Shown here: in pieces, positions 27,501 to 35,883 of the stretch | Position numbering within the stretch: the stretch's first letter is position 1 | How the letters are laid out: each line of letters starts with the position of its first letter | Assembly: GCF_900108245.1 (NCBI RefSeq) | Contig: NZ_FNUY01000012.1 | Span: forward strand, 116,606 to 180,605 | Direction of reading: 5' to 3' | DNA: 64,000 bases | Origin: Allobosea lathyri | GTDB lineage: Bacteria > Pseudomonadota > Alphaproteobacteria > Rhizobiales > Beijerinckiaceae | The notes under the pieces: generated by a model | The model's input: only the letters and a program-made list of their open reading frames with translations | Told to the model about the DNA's origin: nothing | Database searches by the model: none | Position numbers and translations under genes: made by a program

Positions 27501-27869
27501 ATGGAATGGGAGGTTGAATTCCACTCCTCCTTCGAGGTTGAGGTCCTGACCTTTGAGCGTGACGTGCGGGTCGCGTTGATCGCCGCCGCGAAGCTGCTGT
27601 CCGACTACGGGCCGCAGCTTGGCCGGCCTCACGCCGACACACTCAAGGGATCGAGATTCGCCAACATGAAGGAGCTGCGGTTCGAGGGCGGGGATGGCGA
27701 ATGGCGCGCAGCCTTTGCCTTCGATCCCGAGCGGAGGGCCATCGTACTTGTGGCGGGCGACAAGTCTGGTGGCAGCCAGAAGCGCTTCTACAAGAAGCTA
27801 ATCGCAAAAGCGGATCTACGCTTTTCCGAGCATCTGGAAAACCTGAAATCAGTAAAGAAAGGCAAGTGA
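27501..27869 (+). CDS. RelE/HigB-like toxin (phage Gp49 family)
   Basis: A 122-residue toxin of the Gp49/HigB2 type. It has the conserved VEFHSSFEVEV start, a central LGRPHADTLKGSRFANMKELRF block, and a basic C-terminal KSGGSQKRFYKKLIAKA. Such proteins are ribosome-dependent mRNA endonucleases. It precedes the XRE antitoxin gene (toxin first, as in higBA) with one base between stop and start, and has a perfect palindrome at its start codon. Confidence 0.88.
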   Translation: MEWEVEFHSSFEVEVLTFERDVRVALIAAAKLLSDYGPQLGRPHADTLKGSRFANMKELRFEGGDGEWRAAFAFDPERRAIVLVAGDKSGGSQKRFYKKLIAKADLRFSEHLENLKSVKKGK

Positions 27870-27870
27870 G

Positions 27871-28254
27871 ATGGGCCGGGCCCTGACCGACATCATTGCT
27901 GCGCTGCCCGCCGATGAGCAGGAGGCGATCGAAGCGCGTTATCAGGAGCTAAAGCAGAACGTTGAGGGCCTGCGCGAACTGCGTCAGATCGCCGGCAAAG
28001 CACAAGCTGAGATAGCGTCTGCCCTGAATATCAGACAGCCGTCCGTCTCTCAGATTGAGCGGCAGACTGACATGTATCTTTCAACGCTGCGCAGCTATGT
28101 CGAAGCAATTGGAGGCAAGCTTGAACTTAGCGTCAAGCTGCCTGCACGCCCTGTCCTCAAGCTCGAGCATCTCGGCGAGGTGCCAACGTCGATCAGGGGG
28201 CAGCACCCGGGACGACCAACTGCCGCCGGAAAAATGCGCCGAGGACAACGATAA
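27871..28254 (+). CDS. XRE family antitoxin (HigA-like)
   Basis: A 127-residue helix-turn-helix antitoxin. An N-terminal helical region (LPADEQEAIEARYQELKQ) interacts with the toxin. The XRE domain covers residues about 35-90 (GKAQAEIASALNIRQPSVSQ, then IERQTDMYLSTLRSYVEAIG). It neutralises the preceding toxin and probably represses the pair through the palindrome at 27485-27500. The pair may stabilise the element. Confidence 0.88.
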   Translation: MGRALTDIIAALPADEQEAIEARYQELKQNVEGLRELRQIAGKAQAEIASALNIRQPSVSQIERQTDMYLSTLRSYVEAIGGKLELSVKLPARPVLKLEHLGEVPTSIRGQHPGRPTAAGKMRRGQR

Positions 28255-28330
28255 AGATTAGGCGTCGTGCACGGAGAGGCACACGTGAGGACTGGGGGGA
28301 ATTTCCATCAGCTCTGTACGTTCAATTGAC

Positions 28331-29185
28331 TTGCGACTTGTGGACGATCTCGTCGATTTTGTGCGGGGTCCCGGTTTCGTGCTGGACTTCTCCGACACCA
28401 GCTTCGCGGAGTTTTTCGCTTCCGAGCTGAAGGTAAACATCGATGAACCCCGGTTCGCCGTAAACGGCGGCTCAAAGGGAAAGCGTCTGCGTTTTTTCCT
28501 CCAGTCTTGCGGCGACGCTACCGCGGGCCGGGCGCTCGCTGCTCTTTGGGAGCATCGCACTGAATACCTCGCGCGCGCCGGCGTTAGTGACCCCGTCGTC
28601 AACTCCGAGGCGCGCTACCAGGCACTAGTCGACCGGCTTTCTGGCGGCGCAGCTTCCCAGACAAAATCCGCTAAACCGACGCTGAGCCGGCTTGATCGAG
28701 ACACGTTGGCCGCGATCAAGGCGGACTTGCTTCGAGTTTCCGCGCTCGCGCCGCAGACCCGAGGCTATGCGTTCGAACGCTTCCTTAAAACGGTCTTCGA
28801 CGCGAATGGTCTTGCTGCGGAAGAACCATTTCGCCTTCGCGGCGAACAGATCGATGGCAGCTTTCTGCTTGGCAGCGAAACTTATTTGGTCGAAGCAAAA
28901 TGGCACGGACACGCGATCGGTGTGGCAGACCTCCATACTTTCCACGGGAAGATTGAACAGAAGGCGGCTTGGACAAGAGGCCTGTTCGTCAGCAACAGCG
29001 GCTTCACCGAAGACGGCTTGGTGGCATTCGGGCGTGGGAAGCGAGTGATCTGCATGGACGGCCTCGACATCTACGACATGCTGGATCGGGAAATTCCATT
29101 GACCCAAGTCCTGGAACGAAAGGTGCGGCGCGCTGGTGAAACCGGGGCGCCGTTCGTGCGCGTCCGCGACCTCTTCCCTCAATAG
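28331..29185 (+). CDS. AbiJ-NTD-like domain plus Mrr-type restriction endonuclease domain
   Basis: At least 284 residues. The N-terminal 100 residues (DLVDFVRGPGFVLDFSDTSF, then SKGKRLRFFLQ) look like the AbiJ-type N-terminal domain found on many defence effectors. Residues about 125-250 form an Mrr-like PD-(D/E)XK nuclease (GYAFERFLKTVF, GEQIDGSFLLGSETYLVEAK, i.e. D...ExK), followed by GLFVSNSGFTEDG. The TTG at 28331 is a conservative start. Homology-like residues continue in frame for about ten codons upstream, so translation may begin at a non-ATG codon between 28292 and 28310. It is first of a run of defence genes. Probably a DNA-targeting effector. Confidence 0.8.
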   Translation: MRLVDDLVDFVRGPGFVLDFSDTSFAEFFASELKVNIDEPRFAVNGGSKGKRLRFFLQSCGDATAGRALAALWEHRTEYLARAGVSDPVVNSEARYQALVDRLSGGAASQTKSAKPTLSRLDRDTLAAIKADLLRVSALAPQTRGYAFERFLKTVFDANGLAAEEPFRLRGEQIDGSFLLGSETYLVEAKWHGHAIGVADLHTFHGKIEQKAAWTRGLFVSNSGFTEDGLVAFGRGKRVICMDGLDIYDMLDREIPLTQVLERKVRRAGETGAPFVRVRDLFPQ

Positions 29186-29200
29186 GCCGGGAGGGAACGC

Positions 29201-29971
29201 ATGGTCCAATTCAACGACTGGTGTGACTCGGCCGATACGCCAGTCGGCAACCATCATGTTCGGGTTATGAGGGGGCGAGTGGCCGACGCCGCCACTGGAG
29301 TTCAGCTTTCTGCGGCGGCTGTGCCCGTCCACTATGCGGCCGAAGAACGCATCGCTCATGCCCTAGCGCGACTGGGGAAAGCTGGCGCCGCTCAGTTGAT
29401 TACCGGGCTCTTGCCCCAGACGCCCCAGATCCGGTCGGGCGACCTAGGCGAGATCTACGCTACCGAGTGGATCAACGCGCACAGCGGATACCAAGCCCCG
29501 ATCAAGCGCCTGCGGTGGAAAGATCACCGTAACATGGCAATGCGCGGCGACGACGTGATCGGCATGATCCTCGACCCGGCGTCACAGCGACTACGCTTCC
29601 TGAAAACCGAGGCGAAAAGCCGGATCGACCTTCGGGCACAGACGCTCACAGAGGCGCGTGCGGGGCTCGACAAAGATGAAGGCAGGCCATCTGCGCATGC
29701 ACTGTCCTTCATCGCTGCACGACTGCTTGGTTTGGCCGACCTGCCATTGGTTGACGCAATCGACGACGCCCTCGTGCGCCACGGCATCCCCCTCGATAGC
29801 GTGCAGCATCTGCTCTTTACGTTCTCCGGCAACGCACCGCAGGCGTTGCTGACCAAGTCGCTCCAAGCCTATCCCGGACCGATCAGCCAATGGGGCGTCG
29901 GCCTCCACGTCGACGGCCACGCCGCCTTCATCGGTGCCGTCTACGACCGCGTGATCGCAGATGCCAACTAA
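29201..29971 (+). CDS. HamA-like protein (DUF1837), Hachiman-type defence nuclease
   Basis: A 256-residue protein resembling the DUF1837/HamA family. The central region has the PD-(D/E)XK-like pattern: GDLGEIYATEW, then RGDDVIGMI (Asp) and LKTEAKSRIDL (Glu-x-Lys). In Hachiman-type systems HamA is a nuclease held by the HamB helicase and degrades DNA on infection. A GGGAGGG site precedes the ATG. Its end overlaps the following ORF, which is the N-terminal part of the helicase, by 11 bp, as expected for a coupled pair. The identification is from motifs and gene order without a search. Confidence 0.78.
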   Translation: MVQFNDWCDSADTPVGNHHVRVMRGRVADAATGVQLSAAAVPVHYAAEERIAHALARLGKAGAAQLITGLLPQTPQIRSGDLGEIYATEWINAHSGYQAPIKRLRWKDHRNMAMRGDDVIGMILDPASQRLRFLKTEAKSRIDLRAQTLTEARAGLDKDEGRPSAHALSFIAARLLGLADLPLVDAIDDALVRHGIPLDSVQHLLFTFSGNAPQALLTKSLQAYPGPISQWGVGLHVDGHAAFIGAVYDRVIADAN

Positions 29972-30584
29972 CCCTGACACCATCACCGCAGCTATCGCAG
30001 ATGCGGCCGCAGCCGGGTTCCGAGGCCGCCTGATCGCCCAGGGCCAGGCGCGCGCGATCATCTGGCGGAATGGCGTCCTTCCACCCGGCGCGCCGGCGTT
30101 TGCGCCTCAGCTCAGCTTCGATCTGCACAGCTACGCGTACGGCCTCCTCGGCCTCGGCCTGCGCTTACTCGAAATGGATGGTGATCCGGCCCAAGCCCGG
30201 TTGGCGTTCGTCCAGGCGGCAACCGCCCTTGAGGCGGTCATGGCCAAAGGCAATCGCGGCGAGTCGGACCGAGACTTCCATTTTATCATGGCTGCCGCGA
30301 GCTACCATCTCGCCCATCTTTCGGCGCGCGCGTATTCCCTGCTCGCCGTCGTCGCCAGCGAGGAGAATTTCTCGCCGCTCGAACGAGCGCTGGCTTTCCT
30401 GATGCGGCGCGACATCACCGCGCTACGCGCCGAAGTCTACGCGTTTCGCATGGAAGGGCGTGGATCGGACGCACGGATCCACCGGGCTCTTTCAAGAACG
30501 GATGGCACAGGCCAGTCCCGACGCGCAGCCCGACCGAGACGGCCACGACTACCTTCTCGAGGGGTTGGACCTGGCCCTAACTGA
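29961..30584 (+). CDS. N-terminal part of HamB-like helicase, frame ends early
   Basis: A 207-residue ORF, helical and Ala/Leu rich (AYGLLGLGLRLLEMDG, then FHFIMAAASYHLAHLSARAY). The protein-like sequence continues until about GRGSDARIHRAL (position 30490) and then degenerates into an Arg/Pro-rich tail. The helicase ORF in the +1 frame picks up at the same point (QERMAQASPD...). I read the two as one original gene of about 1,180 codons broken by a one-base change near 30490-30500, or fused by a frameshift. It overlaps hamA by 11 bp. Confidence 0.65.
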   Translation: MPTNPDTITAAIADAAAAGFRGRLIAQGQARAIIWRNGVLPPGAPAFAPQLSFDLHSYAYGLLGLGLRLLEMDGDPAQARLAFVQAATALEAVMAKGNRGESDRDFHFIMAAASYHLAHLSARAYSLLAVVASEENFSPLERALAFLMRRDITALRAEVYAFRMEGRGSDARIHRALSRTDGTGQSRRAARPRRPRLPSRGVGPGPN

Positions 30585-33495
30585 CAACTTTTTCGGCGCC
30601 GTTGCCACCTTCCTGCTGGCTCTCGACAGAGGCGAGAGGCCGCTGGTCGATCTCGCAATTTCGCGCCTGCGTGAGAACCTCAGCATCTGTGCGGACCTTA
30701 ATCTGCTTCCGCAATGGTGGGCGCATCGCGTAGCGATTCACCTGCTTTCCGACCTGTGGTCGAACACCTTCCACGAGAAGCTCCCTTTCCTGCCAACGGG
30801 CGGCGGCGCGGCAGAGTGGCCCGCACTGCGCGAGCTATTCATCGCTTCGCTCGGGCGTCGGCCGAAGGCGGAGATCGACCTGTGGCCATCGCAGATCGAC
30901 GCTGCCGCCCGCGCCGTTGACCAATCCGACAACCTGGTAGTTTCGCTTCCAACGAGCGCCGGCAAGACTCGCATCGCCGAGATCTGCATCCTCCGATGTC
31001 TGGCTGCAGGAAGACGCGTAGTCTTCGTCACACCGTTGAGGGCTCTCTCGGCCCAGACCGAGACGACCCTGCAGCGAACCTTTGGTCCGCTCGGCAAGAC
31101 GATCTCCGCGCTCTACGGCAGCATCGGAGTTTCCGACTTCGATGAGGATGCGATCCGCGAGCGAAACATCGTCGTCGCAACCCCCGAGAAAATTGACTTC
31201 GCGCTGCGAAACGATCCCACGCTGCTCGATGATGTTGGTCTGCTGGTGTTCGATGAAGGACACATGATCGGACCAGGAGAGCGGGAGGTCCGATACGAGG
31301 TGCAGATTCAGCGGCTGCTTCGCCGTCCCGATGCGGACCAGCGCCGAATCGTATGTCTCTCAGCGATTCTGCCCGATGGCGATCAACTGGAGGATTTCAC
31401 CGCGTGGCTGCGACGCGACCAGCCGGGCGGCCCGATCAAGAACGATTGGCGCCCCACCCGACTGCGTTTCGGGGAGGTGGTTTGGAACAGTCCTACCGCA
31501 CGCCTGAACCTTCGCGTCGGCGACGAACGTCCTTTCGTGCCGCGCTTCCTTACCGGATCTGTCCCGCAGCTCTTCATAAGACCCAAGCGGCAGCGCACGC
31601 GAATCTTTCCGGACAACCAGCAGGAGCTGAGCCTCGCTACTGCCTGGCGGCTCGTCGATGACGGCCAGACCGTGCTCATCTACTGCCCGCAGCGTCGCAG
31701 CGTGGAACCGTTCGCCAAGGTGATCGTCGACCTGCACGAGCGCGGCGCGTTGCGATCATTGCTCGCGATCGACCCTGCGGCCCTTCAAACGGCAGTCGCG
31801 CTGGGAGAAGAATGGCTGGGCAACAATAGCGACATTCTCAAATGCCTCCGCCTCGGCGTGGCCCTCCATCACGGAGCTTTACCCACGGCCTTTCGGAAGG
31901 AGGTGGAACGCTTGCTCCGTGACGGAATACTGAAGGTTACCATCTCGTCGCCCACCCTCGCGCAAGGCCTGAACCTGTCCGCGACGGTCATCGTCATGCA
32001 CTCGCTTTATCGTCATGGCGAAAAGATCAAGGTATCGGAATTCAAGAACGTCATCGGCCGCGCTGGCCGCGCCTATGTAGATGTCGAGGGCCTCGTCCTG
32101 TTCCCGATCTTCGAGGATCGGCGAAACAGAAAGCATAATGAGTGGGTCGAACTGATTGAGAACCCAGGCGCGCGCGAAATGGAAAGCGGCCTAGTCCAGC
32201 TCCTCAGCTTGCTGCTCGTGCGCATGCATAAGCGCATAGGGGGCGACCTCAATCAGCTAACCGAATACGTGGTCAACAACGCCGCGGCCTGGACCTTTCC
32301 GGAAGTTGCCGGAGAGGAGCCCGACGACAGCGCACGCGCGCGAAAGGACTGGGAACGGCATCTCGCGACGCTCGACACTGCGATCCTGAGCCTGATCGGT
32401 GAAGCCGACGTCCCTGACGCTGAAATTGAACCCACCCTCGACGCGATCCTGCAATCTTCGCTTTGGCAACGCAGGCTCCAGCGGCTCAATGACCCGTCGC
32501 GCCTTGCCCTGAAGTCAGCGCTTCTCGTCCGAAGCCGTCATATCTGGGCCAACTCCACCACCGCGACCCGCCGGGGATACTTCCTCGCTGGCCTCGGCCT
32601 GGAAGCCGGCCAATCGCTCGATGCGGTCGCTGCGGAAGCCAACATATTGCTGGTTCAGGCGAACGCCGCCCTTCTCATGGGCGACGGCGAGGCGGCGATC
32701 CAAGCGATCACGGGCATCGCCGAGCGTGTGTTTGCCTTCTATCCATTCGCTCCCGATCCGTTTCCGAACGACTGGCGCGCCATCCTGCGTTGTTGGCTCC
32801 TGGGGCAGCCCTTGGCCGCCCTGGTCGCCGCGCATGAGGGCGACGCGCTGCAATTCATCGAAGGCAGCCTCGTCTATCGTCTGCCTTGGGCGATGGAGGC
32901 GTTGCGTGTCCGGGCGGCCGCGAACGGCGACGTAGTAGGTGCGATGGGCCTGGCTCTGGACGACCATGAACTTGGTCTGGCATTGCCGGCCGTCGAGACT
33001 GGCACGATGAACCGCTCTGCGTCGATCCTGATGCAGGCCGGGTTCAATTCGCGCTTGGCCGCGATCAAGGCCGTAAACGACACTGGCGCCACATTCACGA
33101 CCGGGCAGGAATTAAGGGCGTGGCTCCGATCGCCCGAAGTCGCGGTCCTCGCGGCTCAGCCGGACTGGCCGACACCTGAGACGAGGGCCCTGTGGATCGA
33201 GTTTGCCGAGGAGTTCGCGCCGCGGGACAACCGGACCTGGTCGGAGCGGCGCTACAGGGCCACCGTTCTTTGGCATGGGGCGCCGGCTCCACCGGGCTCG
33301 CCGATAGCGCTCCATCACCGGAATGATCAACCGCATGTCCTCTCCGCCGACGGTCTTGTCCTGGGGGTATTAAACCATCCACTCAATCCGAGACGGCGCG
33401 GCCTAGTTCGCGCGACAACCGCTCCTGAGATTGGGCAGATCGACATCAGCTATCTGGGACCTGACGATCTCTGGCTCGGTCAGGCGAACGGATGA
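30460..33495 (+). CDS. HamB-like Ski2-type superfamily 2 helicase
   Basis: A 1,011-residue ORF (from GTG at 30460, or ATG at 30502). Helicase motifs are in order: Q-like WPSQIDAAARAV, motif I LPTSAGKTRIAE (about residue 160), Ia FVTPLRALSAQ, ATPEKIDFAL, motif II VFDEGHMIG, motif III CLSAILPDG, motif IV region VLIYCPQRRSVEPF, V SPTLAQGLNLSATVIVM and VI NVIGRAGRA. This is the Ski2/Brr2-like layout of HamB. The C-terminal 500 residues are helical. With HamA it should form a DNA-surveillance complex. The normal N-terminal part lies in a different frame upstream. Convergent with the TIR/nuclease operon, 11 bp apart. Confidence 0.88.
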   Translation: MDRTHGSTGLFQERMAQASPDAQPDRDGHDYLLEGLDLALTDNFFGAVATFLLALDRGERPLVDLAISRLRENLSICADLNLLPQWWAHRVAIHLLSDLWSNTFHEKLPFLPTGGGAAEWPALRELFIASLGRRPKAEIDLWPSQIDAAARAVDQSDNLVVSLPTSAGKTRIAEICILRCLAAGRRVVFVTPLRALSAQTETTLQRTFGPLGKTISALYGSIGVSDFDEDAIRERNIVVATPEKIDFALRNDPTLLDDVGLLVFDEGHMIGPGEREVRYEVQIQRLLRRPDADQRRIVCLSAILPDGDQLEDFTAWLRRDQPGGPIKNDWRPTRLRFGEVVWNSPTARLNLRVGDERPFVPRFLTGSVPQLFIRPKRQRTRIFPDNQQELSLATAWRLVDDGQTVLIYCPQRRSVEPFAKVIVDLHERGALRSLLAIDPAALQTAVALGEEWLGNNSDILKCLRLGVALHHGALPTAFRKEVERLLRDGILKVTISSPTLAQGLNLSATVIVMHSLYRHGEKIKVSEFKNVIGRAGRAYVDVEGLVLFPIFEDRRNRKHNEWVELIENPGAREMESGLVQLLSLLLVRMHKRIGGDLNQLTEYVVNNAAAWTFPEVAGEEPDDSARARKDWERHLATLDTAILSLIGEADVPDAEIEPTLDAILQSSLWQRRLQRLNDPSRLALKSALLVRSRHIWANSTTATRRGYFLAGLGLEAGQSLDAVAAEANILLVQANAALLMGDGEAAIQAITGIAERVFAFYPFAPDPFPNDWRAILRCWLLGQPLAALVAAHEGDALQFIEGSLVYRLPWAMEALRVRAAANGDVVGAMGLALDDHELGLALPAVETGTMNRSASILMQAGFNSRLAAIKAVNDTGATFTTGQELRAWLRSPEVAVLAAQPDWPTPETRALWIEFAEEFAPRDNRTWSERRYRATVLWHGAPAPPGSPIALHHRNDQPHVLSADGLVLGVLNHPLNPRRRGLVRATTAPEIGQIDISYLGPDDLWLGQANG

Positions 33496-33506
33496 AGACC
33501 GACCGC

Positions 33507-34046
33507 TCACTCGTGCTGGACGTAGAAGAGTTCGACTAGGTCGAGGATCAAGTCGGATGGATCTTCACCCCTCTCCTTGATCGCGATCATCTCAATTAGA
33601 TCGGTCGGCGTAACGAAAAGTATGACCTTCTTATCCTCGCTATAGATCGTATTGCGTTTGATGTGCGCCTGCCGCTCGGGACCCTTGTTGGTGCATAGCA
33701 CCGCTAGCCGTCCCATTGGTTTAGTGAGATAATTTCGGGTTTGGTTGACCTCGTCCTTACCGACCTCGCTGGTGTCGTAGTTTTTGAACTCGAATAGGAT
33801 CATACGTGCATCAAGTTCTTTGTAGAGGTGAGCCCAATTTCCTACCCCTTCATGATTGCGGTTCGGGAAGATCGCATCCCGGCGATCGATGCCCGAATAG
33901 CTTCTCGGCTGAGTGAGCGGCCTCGCGAGCGGCGGAACGAATAAGTAAGTCAGCGCCTCGACGCAGGCGTCCTCAAACTCCTTCCAACCACCGTGCCCGG
34001 CCTTGCAAGCGCGAAGTCGCGCGCGAATGTCGTTCGGCGTGCTCAT
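33507..34046 (-). CDS. PD-(D/E)XK-like nuclease-fold protein, partner of TIR-Mrr gene
   Basis: A 179-residue protein with no family I can name. Its middle fits a restriction-endonuclease-like core: GGWKEFEDACVEAL (helix with Glu), GIDRRDAIF (Asp), MILFEFKNYD (Glu-x-Lys) and NQTRNYL, followed by a strand ILFVTPTDLIEMI. The ATG overlaps the stop of the TIR-Mrr gene by four bases (ATGA), so the two are translationally coupled and probably act together. It may be an effector, a regulator, or a nuclease that recognises modified DNA. There are no membrane segments. Confidence 0.72.
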   Translation of the reverse strand: MSTPNDIRARLRACKAGHGGWKEFEDACVEALTYLFVPPLARPLTQPRSYSGIDRRDAIFPNRNHEGVGNWAHLYKELDARMILFEFKNYDTSEVGKDEVNQTRNYLTKPMGRLAVLCTNKGPERQAHIKRNTIYSEDKKVILFVTPTDLIEMIAIKERGEDPSDLILDLVELFYVQHE

Positions 34047-34897
34047 TTGATGCGCTGGCCGCCGAAATGCTTTCGGACCAATTCTGGTCGCGTGAGTAGG
34101 ATTCGCTTCAGCTCAACACCTTCGACTAAGCGAAGCGGTGCTTGCCGAAGAATCTCTCTGGCAGCCGACGTGACCTGGCTGCTAGTCACAAGTGCAATTT
34201 GCGTCTTCTGATCACGCATCAGTGTCGCCAAATTGGCGAATTCCGTGATTACCGCGACGCTCAGGCGGCCCGAACTGTAGTGCTTGACCTCGATGAGCCA
34301 GTCTTCCGCGATGCTTCCACCAAATGGGTCAGACCGCGTGAATGTGAGGTGGAAATCGAAATTCCGACCTTGGACGACGACTTCACGCTCGGCTTCGTAG
34401 CCAAGACTGGCGAGCAGATCTGCAACGAGTTCCTCAAACTGATATGGCGAGAGAACTGAGAAATCGATGTCGATCGCTGGTGCAAGCGTTGCAACCAGCC
34501 TTTCCATCGCCGCCCTCGGGTCGGCGCGGAAATCTAGGTAGAGGATGTCGCGCATTGAAGGCGGCACCTCCACATCGTCGAGCAGGATGGGGATGATCGG
34601 GATCGACCTGTCACTTAATCCGCGGATGAAATCGCGCCGCAGCACCTCCTCGTGGAAGTGCTTCGAGTTCACTGAGGCGGACGAAATCAGGGCAATGAAA
34701 TAGTCGCTCATGCCGAGCTTGCGATCGACAACGTCCCGCCAGACCTCGCCGGGCTGAACGCTCGTGTCCAGCCAAACGTCCATGCCCACGTCCTGCAGCC
34801 TCATGGCCAGTAACTGAGCAGTAGCCCTGTCCTGCTGCGCATAGCTGACGAAGACTGATTTGCGGCCATCTGTGCCGGCGATTGGCTCCTCCGTCAT
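34043..34897 (-). CDS. TIR domain-Mrr restriction endonuclease fusion
   Basis: A 284-residue protein from the ATG at 34897 (a TTG at 34930 adds 11). An N-terminal TIR domain covers residues about 12-140: KSVFVSYAQQDRATAQLLA, VWLDTSVQPGEVW, YFIALISSASVNSKHF followed by HEE, a candidate catalytic Glu for NAD cleavage. Residues about 145-270 form an Mrr-type nuclease: SPYQFEELVADLLASLGY, FDFHLTF, EDWLIEVKHY (Asp...ExK) and TQIALVTSSQVTSAA. Joining an NAD-consuming/signalling domain to a DNase domain suggests an abortive-infection effector. It is first in a two-gene operon reading towards hamB. Confidence 0.83.
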   Translation of the reverse strand: MTEEPIAGTDGRKSVFVSYAQQDRATAQLLAMRLQDVGMDVWLDTSVQPGEVWRDVVDRKLGMSDYFIALISSASVNSKHFHEEVLRRDFIRGLSDRSIPIIPILLDDVEVPPSMRDILYLDFRADPRAAMERLVATLAPAIDIDFSVLSPYQFEELVADLLASLGYEAEREVVVQGRNFDFHLTFTRSDPFGGSIAEDWLIEVKHYSSGRLSVAVITEFANLATLMRDQKTQIALVTSSQVTSAAREILRQAPLRLVEGVELKRILLTRPELVRKHFGGQRIK

Positions 34898-35078
34898 CGA
34901 TCCATTCCGAGAGGCAGTTGCATCGGCCAAACCCCTAATATTTCGCGCTAGCGTAGCGGTATCTATCCACGACCCTCAACGGCTACACCAGATTGACTAT
35001 CCCTGCATCCTAGCCGCCCGTGGGCAGAGCATTTCACTGCCGCTCGGAATCCGCCTTGACTCTGGCGCCTAGAAATTA

Positions 35079-35093
35079 GAACAAATACAGAAC
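35079..35093 (+). promoter_or_regulatory. LexA (SOS) box upstream of imuA
   Basis: GAAC-N7-GAAC (35079-35082 and 35090-35093), the direct-repeat SOS box of alphaproteobacteria. It lies 38 bp before the imuA start, where LexA would repress the mutagenesis operon. Confidence 0.75.
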
Positions 35094-35130
35094 ATGATGC
35101 CGAACCCGTTCCCGGAGGTCAACAAGCAGC

Positions 35131-35883
35131 TTGCGGCCCGAGCCCGCCATAGAGTCTTTGCGCGCGCAGATCGAGAAGATCGAAGGCAGAAGCCGGCGTG
35201 TGAAATCGGTGCTTCCGTTTGGAATCGCCGAGGTGGATTCCCGACTCCCCGGCGAGGGCCTGGCGCTGGGTGCGCTGCACGAAATCGCGGGCGGCGGTAA
35301 CGGCGCGATCGACGGTGCCGCCGCCGCGCTCTTCGCCGCCGGCATCGCCGCGCGCACCAAGGGCAAGGTGCTGTGGTGCCTCACACGTCCCGATCTCTTT
35401 GCTCCGGCATTGGCGCAGGCCGGCCTTCCGCCAGACCGTGTGATCTATGTCGAGGCCGGGGACGACAAGACCGTCCTGGCCTGTGTCGAGGAAGGCCTGC
35501 GCCATGGCGGCCTGGGAGCCATCGTTGCGGAGATCGGCCGCCTTTCCATGACCGCCTCGCGCCGCCTGCAGCTCGCCGCAGAAGGCACAGGCGCCATCGG
35601 CCTGGCGCTCCGACGCTGGCGCCGACAGACCGAGGCGACCGACTTCGGCCAGCCGACCGCCGCCATGACCCGCTGGCGGGTCTCGGCCCTGCCTTCACCC
35701 GCTTTGCCCGTTCCGGGCGTCGGCCGGCATCGCTGGCTTGTTGAGTTGATCCGCGCCCGCGCGGGCGAGAGTGCTGATTTCGAACTGGAGGCGTGCGATG
35801 ACACGGGTTGTCTCGCTCTTCCTGCCCACATGGTCGACAGATCGCGTGCGCAGGAAGGCTGGCGACACGGCGCCTCCGGCTGA
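35131..35883 (+). CDS. imuA: ImuA family SOS mutagenesis accessory protein
   Basis: A 250-residue RecA-like protein. It has the ImuA layout: an N-terminal RAQIEKIEGRSRRV, FGIAEVDSRLPGEGLALGAL, GKVLWCLTRPDLFAPALAQAG and a late RWRVSALPSP. ImuA helps the ImuB/DnaE2 translesion polymerase complex in SOS-induced mutagenesis. The start is TTG at 35131, with GGAGGT 11 bases upstream. A LexA box lies just before. The following imuB is truncated, and no dnaE2 is present, so the cassette is no longer complete here. Confidence 0.88.
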   Translation: MRPEPAIESLRAQIEKIEGRSRRVKSVLPFGIAEVDSRLPGEGLALGALHEIAGGGNGAIDGAAAALFAAGIAARTKGKVLWCLTRPDLFAPALAQAGLPPDRVIYVEAGDDKTVLACVEEGLRHGGLGAIVAEIGRLSMTASRRLQLAAEGTGAIGLALRRWRRQTEATDFGQPTAAMTRWRVSALPSPALPVPGVGRHRWLVELIRARAGESADFELEACDDTGCLALPAHMVDRSRAQEGWRHGASG

